Shown here: one piece after another, positions 27,723-36,855 of the stretch
Layout of the letters: every line of letters starts with the position of its first letter
Position numbering within the stretch: position 1 is the stretch's first letter
Source of the DNA: a virus
Strand: one strand, 5' to 3'
Virus record (IMG/VR): IMGVR_UViG_3300046811_000186
Coordinates: 1 to 48,145 of that record
DNA: 48,145 nucleotides
Program-made: the position numbers and the translations under genes
Notes under the pieces: generated by a model
What the model was told of the DNA's origin: nothing
Seen by the model: only the letters and a program-made list of their open reading frames with translations
Databases searched by the model: none

Positions 27723-27973
27723 TACGGAGCCTCCTGATACAGGATGTAACGCGGCTTGTCCCGTTCAGGGACCTCAACCACAGGACCCGGCACAAAAGCT
27801 TCCGGGAAGAACCGCTCGTTGCCCTCGACATACCCGACGATGCGCCGGATACCAGACTTCTCCCGAACCACAATACGCTTGCGGATGACCTCGACAGTGG
27901 ACACGTTGAACCCTCCCATAAGGATATATGCAAGGAACGTGCCGGGCTGGACATAATGCAAGAAGTGTGCCAT
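27722..27973 (-). CDS. Hypothetical protein, 83 aa; first gene of leftward block
   Basis: Two starts are possible, ATG 27973 and ATG 27919; neither has a clear ribosome site. The first lies inside the late promoter of the opposite strand. The product has a hydrophobic N-terminal stretch (FLHYVQPGTFLAYILMGGF) and a beta-rich C-terminal half (EVIRKRIVVREKSGIRRIVG). It is the first gene of the minus-strand block. Unknown function. Confidence 0.55.
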   Translation of the reverse strand: MAHFLHYVQPGTFLAYILMGGFNVSTVEVIRKRIVVREKSGIRRIVGYVEGNERFFPEAFVPGPVVEVPERDKPRYILYQEAP

Positions 27974-27976
27974 AAT
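27948..27976 (+). promoter_or_regulatory. Strong sigma70-type promoter for packaging/structural genes
   Basis: TGGACA (27948-27953) and CATAAT (27971-27976) are each five of six bases to consensus, with the ideal 17-base spacer. Transcription would start near 27983, about 12 bases before the GTG of the small terminase gene. Confidence 0.75.
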
Positions 27977-27994
27977 AAGAAATGGAGGCTACCT

Positions 27995-28654
27995 GTGGCT
28001 GTTTCGCGAAAGAAAAAGAAGGCGAACGGGCGCCCGCGCATTCTGGGACCCAAAGTTGTAGTGAAACAAGACGTGGCTCCGTCCCTCCCTCCGGAGCCCG
28101 ACGCTGAGACGCCACAGGTAGCCGCTATCCTCAGTCCTAAAGATTGGACAGACCGAAGCAATCGTCCGCCCAAGGACCACCCCGCGTATTCCTGGTGGCT
28201 CCCGGAGGACAGTAAAGTCCGCCCGGTTGCGATGCAAATCATCGCGATGCGGTTGTCGGGCATGAGCGATGCGGACATTGCCAAGCACATCGGCATTAGC
28301 GAGAAATCCATCAGCCCCTACGTTTACCGGGCGACCCGGAACGGGTGGCTCGACATCGACTACAACCCCAAGGAACGTATCCAATTCCAGGTGATGCACA
28401 AGGTGGTGCAGCAGCTCGAAGAGGGTCTCGCGGACGGTCAGCGCATGAACACGGGCATGAAAGTTCGCACCGCGGTTGCGCTCAAGGTAGCCGAAGGAAC
28501 CCTCTTCAAACAATTCGACCAGCAACAGGCGCAAGTGGCGCCGTCAACGGTGGTCGCTGTGCAGGTGATTATGCCCGATGGACCGCGCCAAGAAATACGC
28601 GAGGACACCACGGGCGGCACACCTGCCTACATAGACGCAGAAACTGGGAGTTAG
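27995..28654 (+). CDS. Terminase small subunit-like DNA-binding protein, 219 aa (GTG start)
   Basis: GTG at 27995 with TGGAGG six bases before it; longer frames upstream run through the promoter and are rejected. The N-terminus is Lys/Arg-rich (VSRKKKKANGRPR). A helix-turn-helix follows at about 95-130 ('MRLSGMSDADIAKHIGISEK' then 'YVYRATRNGW'), and then a helical oligomerisation region (QVMHKVVQQLEEGLADGQ). HTH plus coiled region immediately before the large terminase is the normal place and layout of the small subunit, which recognises the packaging site. Confidence 0.8.
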   Translation: MAVSRKKKKANGRPRILGPKVVVKQDVAPSLPPEPDAETPQVAAILSPKDWTDRSNRPPKDHPAYSWWLPEDSKVRPVAMQIIAMRLSGMSDADIAKHIGISEKSISPYVYRATRNGWLDIDYNPKERIQFQVMHKVVQQLEEGLADGQRMNTGMKVRTAVALKVAEGTLFKQFDQQQAQVAPSTVVAVQVIMPDGPRQEIREDTTGGTPAYIDAETGS

Positions 28655-28656
28655 TC

Positions 28657-28851
28657 ATGCCTTACAATGAAGTGATGCCGAAGTTCAAAGCGGGCGCGCT
28701 CCATAGCGGCTCGAAGAGTGGTCCGAAGGTCAGCAACCCGAAGCAAGCGGTCGCTATCATGTATAGCGAGAAGAAAGCTGCGAAGGCCGGCAAGAAAGAA
28801 TACCAGCCCGCTTCACTCAAAGGCTTGGAGTCCGCAGCAAAGCGGAAGTAA
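28657..28851 (+). CDS. Small Lys-rich protein, DUF6496-like, 64 aa
   Basis: GGGAG precedes the ATG; the stop overlaps the large terminase start (TAATG). The sequence 'PKFKAGALHSGSKSGPKV' followed by 'NPKQAVAIMYSEKKAAKAG' matches the DUF6496-type pattern of small phage and bacterial proteins. Function unknown. Its tail resembles that of the 64-residue protein at 2445-2639. Confidence 0.75.
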   Translation: MPYNEVMPKFKAGALHSGSKSGPKVSNPKQAVAIMYSEKKAAKAGKKEYQPASLKGLESAAKRK

Positions 28852-30452
28852 TGGCCGCATACGTCAAGAAGACGCGGCTCCCGCCCGGATGCGGTGATAA
28901 CCTTAACGAACCCTATCTCTACAACCCCTACATCCACGGAGACCAAGGCTTTTTCGCCGCACTGCGTAAGCGTGTGTGCTTGAAATGTAAAACGCTGGGC
29001 GAGCATGACTCGTTCGGCGTTTTTCTGTGTCCGAAGTGTGGCGTGAGCCACACCAGCAACCTGACCGCGCCCCGCGCGTTCGACCGATTGCTGCTCCTTG
29101 CGGGTCGAGGTGGCGGCAAGACCCTCGGTGGGGCGCACGCGGTGCGTCAGGAGCTGATGATTCCCAACTCCCATTGGTGGGCGATGGGACCAACCTTCAA
29201 GATACTCCATGACTCTACCTTTCCTACCCTCGTCAAGCTCATTAATCCCGATTGGGTCGCCGATTGGAGCGAGGAGCACATGGAGCTTCGACTCAAGAAT
29301 GGGTCGATGGTCTCCTTTCGGTCGCTGGAGGACCCTGAGCGCGCACGCGGACCACATGGTCTTGCGGGCGGATGGCTCGATGAAGCCGCACAGTCTCCCG
29401 AACGCGCCTACGACGTCTTCGAGCCAACGCTGATTAAAGCGGGCGGCATCATCATCGCCAGCACCACGGTGCTCGGCTATGACTGGACCTACGACAAGAT
29501 AGAAAAGCGCGCCCTCGTCTATAAGGAGCCGGGTTACTGGTCTACTCGCTGGTGGACAGAGGAGAATCCCCTGTTCCGCTCGAATCCGGTAATGCTCCGA
29601 CAGATTGAGCAAGCGCGGAAGCGAATGGAGCCAGCGTTCTTCGCGCAGGAATACAAGGCGGAGCGCAGGAATGCGACTGGCCTTATCTACGATTACTCCC
29701 TTATCGAGGAACAGAGCATCCTGACCGCGGACGCGATGAAAGCGTTCATCCCGGAGTGGCCGGCGATTGACCCTTCGCGGCCAGTCATCGTCGGGCTGGA
29801 CTCCGGTGCGGACCATCCGTTCGGCGCCGTGATGATAGTGGCGACCTCCAAGGGATTGGTGGTTGTCGGCGAATACTTGGAGCGACAGAAGGCCATCTCC
29901 CAGCACATCATGCCTATTGGTATGAAGTTCGGTCTTCCTCGCTTCACCAATGTGAAGTGGGCGGCGAACAAGAACGAAATCAACCTACGTTTGGAGTTTG
30001 GGCTCAAGAGTATCGGAGTTATCCAAGCGGAGAACAAACACGAGGTGGGCATCCAGCGCGTGCAGAGCTGGCTCTACACGAAGCAGCTCTTTTTCGCCTA
30101 CACCGTTCCGACCGTCATCGAACAGATGCGCGCTTATCGGTATGCGAACAACCTGAAGCCTGATGGCTCGAAGAAACCGAAGGAAGCGGTCTTCAAGGTC
30201 AAGGACGAACTTCCGGACGCGGTGCGTTACGCCCTGATGGCGTGGCCGGCGCTCCCGGAAGCAGAGGAGCCTACACGGACGCCGCGGGAACAGGCGCGTT
30301 GGGAAGCCATGTCGGATGAAACGCGCGCAGACGTTGAGCGTATCAAGGAATACGAGGAGCGGTCGAAATCTCGAGATTTAGAGGACGACCATCCACTGTT
30401 TCCAATGGGTGAATTCTTCAATCCTGAGGGGGATGAGTATGTGGATTCGTAG
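28851..30452 (+). CDS. terL: Terminase large subunit with zinc ribbon insertion, 533 aa
   Basis: Packaging motor and nuclease. Walker A is AGRGGGKT at 84-91, Walker B 'AGGWLDEAAQ' near 172-181, and the nuclease domain has 'VIVGLDSGADHPFGAVMI' (first Asp of the RNase H-like site) and 'KDELPDAVRYALM' near 445. Before the ATPase lies a zinc ribbon (C43-x2-C46, C60-x2-C63), which most large terminases lack. The C-terminal 60 residues are charged and may contact the portal. Length is normal for the family. Coupled to the upstream gene by TAATG. Confidence 0.95.
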   Translation: MAAYVKKTRLPPGCGDNLNEPYLYNPYIHGDQGFFAALRKRVCLKCKTLGEHDSFGVFLCPKCGVSHTSNLTAPRAFDRLLLLAGRGGGKTLGGAHAVRQELMIPNSHWWAMGPTFKILHDSTFPTLVKLINPDWVADWSEEHMELRLKNGSMVSFRSLEDPERARGPHGLAGGWLDEAAQSPERAYDVFEPTLIKAGGIIIASTTVLGYDWTYDKIEKRALVYKEPGYWSTRWWTEENPLFRSNPVMLRQIEQARKRMEPAFFAQEYKAERRNATGLIYDYSLIEEQSILTADAMKAFIPEWPAIDPSRPVIVGLDSGADHPFGAVMIVATSKGLVVVGEYLERQKAISQHIMPIGMKFGLPRFTNVKWAANKNEINLRLEFGLKSIGVIQAENKHEVGIQRVQSWLYTKQLFFAYTVPTVIEQMRAYRYANNLKPDGSKKPKEAVFKVKDELPDAVRYALMAWPALPEAEEPTRTPREQARWEAMSDETRADVERIKEYEERSKSRDLEDDHPLFPMGEFFNPEGDEYVDS

Positions 30453-30789
30453 AGCGGAATACGCAGAGCTAATCGACAAGTCAGTGCGCGCGGCTGGCGA
30501 ACGGGACGCAATGCAGCGTCAGCTCGACGCACAGAAGACCAACCAGGATTGGATGGTCCTTCGGCTTACCCAACTCGAACACGAACGCGCGCAGCTCCTC
30601 TATCGGTTCATGGACGTCAAGATTACGATCCCGCAGGTCGAACTGGATGTGCCGGTGACGCCGGAGGCGAGCGCAATCGGCAGCGACCTCCCGTCGTTCA
30701 ACGACGTCGGCGACGAGGAAGCAAAGAAACTTGGACTCGACTGGGACGCTGAAGGCCGCGTCACCCAGCACGGAAAGGTCATCGGCTAA
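30439..30789 (+). CDS. Coiled-coil protein between terminase and portal, 116 aa
   Basis: GAGGGGG followed by seven bases sets the ATG at 30439; the ATG at 30433 is too close to the site. Residues 5-60 are a long charged helix ('AGERDAMQRQLDAQKTNQDW' to 'TQLEHERAQLLYRF'), followed by a Pro-rich segment and an acidic end. It overlaps the terminase by 14 bases and is TAATG-coupled to the portal. It may assist packaging or portal assembly. Confidence 0.7.
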   Translation: MWIRRAEYAELIDKSVRAAGERDAMQRQLDAQKTNQDWMVLRLTQLEHERAQLLYRFMDVKITIPQVELDVPVTPEASAIGSDLPSFNDVGDEEAKKLGLDWDAEGRVTQHGKVIG

Positions 30790-33227
30790 TGGCAGACTCA
30801 CTTTCGGCTCCGTTCGACATGGCGCAGGAGGCGCGCGACCGAAAGGCCGTCACTCCGCCAATGGATTCGGAAGACCCGACGCTCGAACCGCAGTCCGACT
30901 ACTCCGACGAGGAGCTGCTCGAACTGTGGGAACAGATTAAACGCGAGACCATCGACCAGCAGTGGGTGTTCCATCGTCAGTGGCAGCGGAACATCTGGTA
31001 TGTGCTGGGGCGCCAGTGGATTGACTATCAGGCGCGCTACGGTGGCTGGCGTGAGAAGCGCATGGCCGCGTGGATTCCGCGTCCGGTCACGAACAAGTGC
31101 AAGGAAGTGGTGCAAGCCGTTCGTGCGATGTTCCAGAGCATTGTGCTCAGCGTGAACATCCGGCCGAACGGCGTCGAGCCAGAGAACATTGCGACCGCGG
31201 CAGCAGCCGACGACCTCGCGGTGCTCCTGCACGAGACCCATCATATGGGCCAGCGCATGAGCGAGTTTGATTTCTGGTTGCTCACCTGTGGCAATGCGTT
31301 CCTGCATTCGTTCCTCGATTACGACATCAAGAACGGCACCGTCAGCATCACGAGCGAGACGTGCCAACAGTGCCAGCAGACCTATGACTCAACCGAGTTA
31401 ACCGGCGCACAGCCGACCTGCCCGAATTGTGGTGGGACGGACTTTGCTCCTGCTGTTGACCCGTTGACAGGTCTGCCGGTTCCCCCGCGCACAGAGCTGA
31501 AGGGATTACCAACGACCATCACCCTGTCGCCGCTCGAAGTGAGCTTCCCAAATAGCCACACATGGTTCGACGATGTGCCGTATGTGGTAAGGGGCCGGTG
31601 GCGGACCAAGCGTTACTACGAGAGCCAACCGCACCTCAAGGACGTCGTGTCCCAGGTGAAGTGGCAGAAGGCTCCCACGGACCATTCGCTCGCGTTGTTC
31701 ACCGGGCTCTCCCAGATGAATGACCTGGGGATGTTCAGTGGCTACGGGCTCGATGGTTCGGGCCGCGGGAACGCGGATACGGACGGAGTCGCCGAATATG
31801 AAGTGTGGATGAAGCCCACAGAGAAGTATCCGGACGGGCTCGTGTTCAGGGTCATCATGGACCAGGACCCACTTATCGTTCACTCGGAGGACACCGAAGG
31901 TCTGCCCGGCCCGCTTCCGTATACGGATGCGAAGGGTAAGCCCTACTTCCCGTTCACGCATGCGACGTTTGAGCATGTCGGCGGGCGTATCCTGGGCTCC
32001 AGCATCCTGGATGTGATTATCCAGAAGCAGGACCAACTCAATCAGCTCGATTCGCACACTCTACTCTGCCTAAGTAGAACGGCCAACCCTGTTATCCTCG
32101 AACCCAAGGGTGCGGAGATTCAGCGGATGACCGGGATGCCCGGCGCCGTGTGGAAGTGGAACCCGCTCACGGTCGGCGGCAATGCCAAGCCAGAACGCTG
32201 GCCCGGTGTGCCTATCGACGCGAGTATCATGCAGCTCCGCGAACAGTATCTCAGGGATATTGAGGAGTTAGCCGGCACCTTCGACATCCTCAAGGGCATG
32301 AAGCCCGCGGGAGTCGAGGCATTCAGCGCTTTACAGTTGCTCGTGGAACGGTCGCAAGCACGGTTCGCGTCGGTCTTCCAGAGCCGCGGTCAGGCATATA
32401 AGGACTGGGTTAAGTTCGCCCTGGAGTTAGAACGCGCCTATGGTCCAGAGGAACGGACCAGGGCCATCTTTACTCCCGCTCGTAAGTGGACCTTCCAGAC
32501 CTTCAAGAAGGCGGACTTACAGGGTGACGTCTCCGTGGTGGTGGAGGACGGCAGCACAACGCCGAAGACCAGCCTCGGAATGCGCGCCAGCGTGGAACAC
32601 GCGAATGGCCTGGGACTCCTGAACATGCAGGACCCCGACCAGAGGTATACCGCTCTCCAGTTGTTCGGGCTATCGAAGATGAGCCCGTCCCTGGACATCC
32701 ACATGAACGCGGCTCTGCAGAAGCAGGACGCCTTCGAGAAGTGGGTCGTCAATACCGCGGTGGTCAAGGCGGCTATCGCGATTGCCCAGGAGCAGGAAGC
32801 CATCTATCAGGCCCAGCTTGCCCACTGGAACACGTCGTCGGCTCAGCAGCTCGCTGGCAGCACGGACCCGTCAAACCCGTTGCCCGCGCCCCTGCCGATG
32901 CCTCCTCCGCCTCCGTCCATGCTCGATGGGACGCCGCTCAAATGGCAACCCTGGTATGAGGCGCAAATCCACTTGCAGGAATTCCTGAAGTGGGCGAACG
33001 GGGATAAAATCCGGGACCTGCTCGTGCAGAACCCGGCCGTCGAGGGTCTCCTTCGGCAGCACATGCAAGAAATAGTCCAAGCAATGCCCGCTCCTCCCGC
33101 TCCGCCAGCCCCGGCTGGTGGAGGGGCTCCCGCGCCCCAGGGTTCGGGGATGGCGATGAAGAATTCTAACCAGAATTCCGCGCCAATGGAGCACGTTGCG
33201 GGGAAACAATCCCCACCCAAGAAATAG
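30789..33227 (+). CDS. Portal protein, P22-like, 812 aa
   Basis: A long portal of the P22/podovirus class. The N-terminus is acidic, followed by 'WQRNIWYVLGRQWIDYQARY' and 'AWIPRPVTNKCKEVVQAVRA', the typical wing/stem start. Residues about 190-225 carry a zinc-ribbon insertion (C-x2-C in CQQCQQTY, C-x2-C in PTCPNCGG). 'PFTHATFEHVGGRILGSSIL' and 'KPAGVEAFSALQLLVERSQA' are typical portal core segments. The last 100 residues are Pro/Ala-rich. As the dodecameric gate of the head it works with the terminase. Confidence 0.9.
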   Translation: MADSLSAPFDMAQEARDRKAVTPPMDSEDPTLEPQSDYSDEELLELWEQIKRETIDQQWVFHRQWQRNIWYVLGRQWIDYQARYGGWREKRMAAWIPRPVTNKCKEVVQAVRAMFQSIVLSVNIRPNGVEPENIATAAAADDLAVLLHETHHMGQRMSEFDFWLLTCGNAFLHSFLDYDIKNGTVSITSETCQQCQQTYDSTELTGAQPTCPNCGGTDFAPAVDPLTGLPVPPRTELKGLPTTITLSPLEVSFPNSHTWFDDVPYVVRGRWRTKRYYESQPHLKDVVSQVKWQKAPTDHSLALFTGLSQMNDLGMFSGYGLDGSGRGNADTDGVAEYEVWMKPTEKYPDGLVFRVIMDQDPLIVHSEDTEGLPGPLPYTDAKGKPYFPFTHATFEHVGGRILGSSILDVIIQKQDQLNQLDSHTLLCLSRTANPVILEPKGAEIQRMTGMPGAVWKWNPLTVGGNAKPERWPGVPIDASIMQLREQYLRDIEELAGTFDILKGMKPAGVEAFSALQLLVERSQARFASVFQSRGQAYKDWVKFALELERAYGPEERTRAIFTPARKWTFQTFKKADLQGDVSVVVEDGSTTPKTSLGMRASVEHANGLGLLNMQDPDQRYTALQLFGLSKMSPSLDIHMNAALQKQDAFEKWVVNTAVVKAAIAIAQEQEAIYQAQLAHWNTSSAQQLAGSTDPSNPLPAPLPMPPPPPSMLDGTPLKWQPWYEAQIHLQEFLKWANGDKIRDLLVQNPAVEGLLRQHMQEIVQAMPAPPAPPAPAGGGAPAPQGSGMAMKNSNQNSAPMEHVAGKQSPPKK

Positions 33228-33230
33228 GGC

Positions 33231-33260
33231 TTGCAATTATCGTGCCAATCGGTGTATACT
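33231..33260 (+). promoter_or_regulatory. Promoter before scaffold/capsid genes
   Basis: TTGCAA (33231-33236) and TATACT (33255-33260) are separated by 18 bases in the 120-bp gap behind the portal. The leader downstream contains a 6-bp hairpin CGGACA/TGTCCG (about 33289-33312), and GGAG precedes the scaffold ATG. A dedicated promoter would provide the high expression required for capsid proteins. Confidence 0.65.
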
Positions 33261-33347
33261 GAGAATAGGAGTGGCGGACAGGCACGAACGCTTGTCCGAA
33301 GCTCGTCATCCCTGTGCTCACGCAGGTTAAACTGGAGTAGATGAACG

Positions 33348-34223
33348 ATGCTGAAGAATTTCGTTGAACGTGTCCTGAATGGTCTGATGCTCGAAACCCC
33401 CGGTGACGGTGGAGCGGGCGGAGGCGGAACAGGAGACGGGACGTCTGGAGCCGACAACGGCGGCACCCCACAACCGGACGGCAAAGAGAAGCCAGTAGCA
33501 GGTCGCCCCGACTCAGGCGGGAATCGTCGTCCTGAAGATGACCCACGCTACAAGGGCATGCTCGCAGATTTACAGAAGGAACGCGCAGCGCGACAGAAGC
33601 ACGAGAAAGACCATGCGGCGGCAATGGCCGAGCTGGAGGTTGAACGCAAGCGCGTTCGGGCTCTGAGCGGGCTGGAGACGCCGTCCCCGGAGCAGGAAGA
33701 TGATGCGCGAATTCGTTCACGCATGGAAGCCCTGTATCCGTGGATGAAGGACCTGACAGCCGAAGATATCCAGGCTATCCGGGAATCACGCGGTCAGATG
33801 GATGAGATTCGCGGCGCGACATTAAATACGTGGAAGGCTCACGGCACCAAGATGCTGTCGTCGGTCACCGCGGGCATTCAGAAAGCCCTCGGCGGCAAAC
33901 TCAGCGAACGGCAGACGGCTCGCATTCAGAACGCATACGTGGAAGAGGCAAAGAACAACGCTGAATTCCTCGCACGCCATGAAGCGGGCGACTCCACTCT
34001 CATTGACGAATTCGTCAAGGAGTGGATGGACGACTTTGTTGAACCGGGGCGCCGGTCGGCTCAGGCCGAAACGGTGCAGCGCAGACAGCGCGTTCCCTCA
34101 GGCAAGGACCGCAGCATCGTTGGCGCCAACGAAAAACCCATCGACGTGAAGGACGCGAAAGCCGTGGAAGATGTCCTGGTAGCAGGATTCAAGAGCCGCG
34201 GCGGGCAGTTCGGACGTCGATAA
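33348..34223 (+). CDS. Scaffolding protein, 291 aa
   Basis: The sequence has a Gly-rich disordered N-terminal part (about 18-60), a long charged coiled coil ('LADLQKERAARQKHEKDHAA' onward to residue 110), helices in the middle, and a basic C-terminal segment (RRQRVPSGKDRS). Helical, charged and immediately upstream of the capsid gene is the standard context for a scaffold, whose basic C-terminus binds the coat protein. Confidence 0.85.
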   Translation: MLKNFVERVLNGLMLETPGDGGAGGGGTGDGTSGADNGGTPQPDGKEKPVAGRPDSGGNRRPEDDPRYKGMLADLQKERAARQKHEKDHAAAMAELEVERKRVRALSGLETPSPEQEDDARIRSRMEALYPWMKDLTAEDIQAIRESRGQMDEIRGATLNTWKAHGTKMLSSVTAGIQKALGGKLSERQTARIQNAYVEEAKNNAEFLARHEAGDSTLIDEFVKEWMDDFVEPGRRSAQAETVQRRQRVPSGKDRSIVGANEKPIDVKDAKAVEDVLVAGFKSRGGQFGRR

Positions 34224-34249
34224 CACACAACGATTAGGTAGGCATAGCA

Positions 34250-35548
34250 ATGGGCGCAGATACAATCGCACTTTCGGGTTTGGAGAAGGAAGTCTACGAG
34301 GATTCCATTTCGGAGGGTGTGAACAACTCGTTCGACCTCCAGGAGTGGTTCGAACTCGAAGATGCGGATTACGCGGGCGGCGCCGGGACCGTCTGGAACC
34401 ATCACCACGGGCGTAACGTGTCGCCGTTCTTCGCGAACGAAGGCGGAGCATACGCGGTGGCCGGGAACCAGAATTCCAGCAAGGGCCGTATCTTCGTGAA
34501 GAAGATTATGGGCCGTATCGAGCTGACGGAAGAGGCGATGGACGACCTCACCTCCAGCGAGAACAGCTTCCGCAACGGGATGACGGACGAGAAGACGCGC
34601 CTGATTGACGACATCTCGCGTCGTGAGAATCAGTCGCTCGGTATGGACGGACGCGGCGTGCTCGCTCTCGCGAACGGCACGGCCACGGGCGCGGTCCTGC
34701 CGGTTGACTCGCCGGGTGGAATCGCGGGCGCCGACTTCGGCAACCGCTTCTTCGACGTCGGCATGTTCGTCGTGGCTATCGACCCGGCCTCGGGCACGCT
34801 GCGGACCAGCGTTCGCAAGGTCTCGTCGCTGAACAGCGCGGGCACGCAGATTACCTTCGACGGCACGACCTTCACGGGTTGGGCGGACAACGACTATCTC
34901 GTGGCTGCGGCCAACGGGTCGGTCACGGACGTCCTGGACACGTCGTTCGAAGCGGCGTTCTGGGGTCTCCCGGCGCTCGTGGACGACGGAACGTTCCGCG
35001 ACAACTACTTCGGCGTGCTGCGTTCGGTGGTTCCCTCGCTCCAGTCCTACGTCGTGGCCTCGCTCGGCGCGATGTCGATGGATGTGGCGCAGCGGACGGC
35101 CGACGTGGTCTACAACAAGTTGGGCGGCATCATCAGCGCCATCTGCATGCACACGAGCACGCGGCGTGAGTGGCTGAAGATTACCGATGCGGACCGTCGC
35201 TACAGCGGCGCGGACCTGCGGAATCCCGACCCCAGCACGAAGGCGTTCACCCAGGGTGACATCACCGTGGACGACGTCAAAATCAAGGCGCTCCGGACCG
35301 TGGGTCTGGCTCAGGCCTACTTCCTGGACACGAAGAAAGCCGGGTTCAAGCGCTACGTCGCGGAGCCGGGCAAGTTCATGGACAAGGACGGCAGCATGTG
35401 GCAGCGCAGCGGCACCGGCACGACCGCGCGTCACAAGTATGAGGCGACCTACTTCCGGCGCGTGCAGAACTTCTGCAAGAATCCGGGAGTTAACGCGCGT
35501 TGGGACGGCATCACCGGCCAGACGCTCGTCGTCGTTCGCGACCTGTAA
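34250..35548 (+). CDS. Major capsid protein, 432 aa
   Basis: A 432-residue protein with very biased, G/C-ending codons, as expected for the most abundant protein. The order helix (EVYEDSISEGVNNSFDLQEW), beta-rich domain, 'GRIELTEEAMDDLTSSENSF', insertion domain (about 180-240, NSAGTQITFDGTTFTGWADN) and C-terminal 'TRREWLKITDADRRY' fits an HK97-fold coat protein with an I-domain of the P22 kind. Position directly after the scaffold and before a strong terminator agrees. Confidence 0.9.
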   Translation: MGADTIALSGLEKEVYEDSISEGVNNSFDLQEWFELEDADYAGGAGTVWNHHHGRNVSPFFANEGGAYAVAGNQNSSKGRIFVKKIMGRIELTEEAMDDLTSSENSFRNGMTDEKTRLIDDISRRENQSLGMDGRGVLALANGTATGAVLPVDSPGGIAGADFGNRFFDVGMFVVAIDPASGTLRTSVRKVSSLNSAGTQITFDGTTFTGWADNDYLVAAANGSVTDVLDTSFEAAFWGLPALVDDGTFRDNYFGVLRSVVPSLQSYVVASLGAMSMDVAQRTADVVYNKLGGIISAICMHTSTRREWLKITDADRRYSGADLRNPDPSTKAFTQGDITVDDVKIKALRTVGLAQAYFLDTKKAGFKRYVAEPGKFMDKDGSMWQRSGTGTTARHKYEATYFRRVQNFCKNPGVNARWDGITGQTLVVVRDL

Positions 35549-35556
35549 ACCCAAGT

Positions 35557-35592
35557 CCCGGTGTTCATTAATAATGAACATCGGGCATTTTT
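35557..35592 (+). terminator. Intrinsic terminator after capsid gene
   Basis: A 13-bp stem (35557-35569 with 35573-35585, one G-U pair) with a three-base loop, followed by CATTTTT. It should limit transcription beyond the capsid gene so that downstream structural genes are made in lower amounts. Confidence 0.9.
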
Positions 35593-35606
35593 GCGAGGGA
35601 GACGCA

Positions 35607-35810
35607 ATGGGGAAGAAGTTCAAGAGAATCGACGGACAGGGCGAGCCCTTCGATACGTTTGGTGTCAACGTAACCGTGGATATCGAACGACTCGTGGAAT
35701 TCAACGCAGCCGAAGTTATCGCCAAGGCACTGGAGCATGCGGGCAACGAGATGCTCGATGCCTGGACCGAAGCCAGCAAACTCATCGAACCTGTGGAGGC
35801 GGGTGAATAA
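35607..35810 (+). CDS. Small virion-region protein, 67 aa
   Basis: GAGGGAG precedes the ATG; the stop is TAATG-coupled. A short strand-rich start (KFKRIDGQGEPFDTFGVNVT) and a helix (EFNAAEVIAKALEHAGNEML). Lies between capsid and head-tail genes; probably a minor structural or assembly protein. No family recognised. Confidence 0.65.
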   Translation: MGKKFKRIDGQGEPFDTFGVNVTVDIERLVEFNAAEVIAKALEHAGNEMLDAWTEASKLIEPVEAGE

Positions 35811-36256
35811 TGGGAATCTTTTTCGAGCAGGTCACACTTATCAATCGGGCGCCAGTTAACCTGACGGTCATGTTCGACGGCCAGTGCAAGACCCTGACGC
35901 CGGGTGAGAACATCGTGCCGCGCGTCGTGGTGGAATTCGCGAAGAACCAGAACCCCATCATGGGTTCGGCGAATCCGAACGACCCTAGCATCGACGGGGG
36001 TCAGTATCTTGTCGGCATCAAGGACGGCCCTCCGGGTGAGCAGACAGAACCGCTGACCCCGGAAGAGTGGGAAGCGCACCTCGGTCGCCCCTGCCGCATC
36101 AACGAAGAGGAAGCATTCCAGGAGCGCTACGGCGGCGACCCCAAGGCGCGTCTCGTGGTTCACGGCAAGGGCCGCAAGACCACCGCGAACAGTCGGAACG
36201 AAGCTGGCGCGGGCTACGGTCCTGCGAACGTGAGCTTCGACCGAAAGGGTGACTAA
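35810..36256 (+). CDS. Putative head/structural protein, 148 aa
   Basis: TAATG-coupled to both neighbours. The N-terminal 90 residues are beta-rich (ITLINRAPVNLTVMFDGQ-like start, TPGENIVPRVVVEFAKNQNP); the rest is charged and Gly-rich with a disordered tail (KGRKTTANSRNEAGAGYG). Small proteins with this beta domain commonly follow capsid genes in phages. Role inferred from position. Confidence 0.65.
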   Translation: MGIFFEQVTLINRAPVNLTVMFDGQCKTLTPGENIVPRVVVEFAKNQNPIMGSANPNDPSIDGGQYLVGIKDGPPGEQTEPLTPEEWEAHLGRPCRINEEEAFQERYGGDPKARLVVHGKGRKTTANSRNEAGAGYGPANVSFDRKGD

Positions 36257-36852
36257 TGGAGACCAACTCGCTCGTCGGGAAGGTCTACTTTGAAAGCGAA
36301 GTCTCTCTTCCGACTCCCCCAGAATACTTTCTCCAGCGCATCTACGACTTCGACTCGATGCTCGTGATGTTCCCTAGCAGTGCTCGTCCCGGTGCATATG
36401 TCATCGCTCGGCGCCGGGAACATACGGTTGGCCTGAGCGGCGCGGCACTGGCTGCTCTGACCAATCCGGATACTCGGCTCTGTGTCGCGATGGGTTGGAT
36501 TCCAGTCTGCGTCATGGTGCAGTCCGGAATCTCCTGGGACCCCTCACAGATTATCGCGAAGCTCAAGGCGCGCGACCTCTGGGAACATGGCGGCGCCGAC
36601 AAGGTCGCCGATATGCTCGAAGCGGACGAGGCGAAGGCTGAGGAGACTCGGAAGAAAGCGATTCGCGACGAAATGTGGGACCGCTCGGGCGATGGCTGGC
36701 GCACGTATCAGGCGCGGACCGGAGCTTCGAGCATTCTCGCAAACGACAACTATCCAACTCCCGTGACGGAGGCGACGGTTCAACAGCCCCCACCCCTAGA
36801 AGCACAGCAGGACGGGCAGGTATCCCCTGCGACTGTCGGCGGCGAGGTTTAG
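36256..36852 (+). CDS. Hypothetical structural-region protein, 198 aa
   Basis: TAATG-coupled. Mixed alpha/beta N-terminal domain (LQRIYDFDSMLVMFPSSARP, then YVIARRREHTVG), a helix of Ala/Glu/Lys (VADMLEADEAKAEETRKKAI) and a Pro/Gln-rich tail. It is conserved in layout with proteins located between capsid and tail genes, but I cannot name the family. Confidence 0.65.
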   Translation: METNSLVGKVYFESEVSLPTPPEYFLQRIYDFDSMLVMFPSSARPGAYVIARRREHTVGLSGAALAALTNPDTRLCVAMGWIPVCVMVQSGISWDPSQIIAKLKARDLWEHGGADKVADMLEADEAKAEETRKKAIRDEMWDRSGDGWRTYQARTGASSILANDNYPTPVTEATVQQPPPLEAQQDGQVSPATVGGEV

Positions 36853-36855
36853 AAA

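Noticed and set aside
28662-29906. 414-codon minus-strand frame opposite the large terminase
   Set aside because: The plus strand encodes a clear terminase with all motifs; the reverse frame has Arg-rich, motif-free sequence.
34061-36163. 700-codon open frame on the minus strand opposite the capsid gene
   Set aside because: It lies antisense to the scaffold, capsid and following genes, is Arg/His/Val-rich as expected from the complement of G/C-ending codons, and has no ribosome site. It is a shadow frame caused by strong codon bias of the capsid gene.
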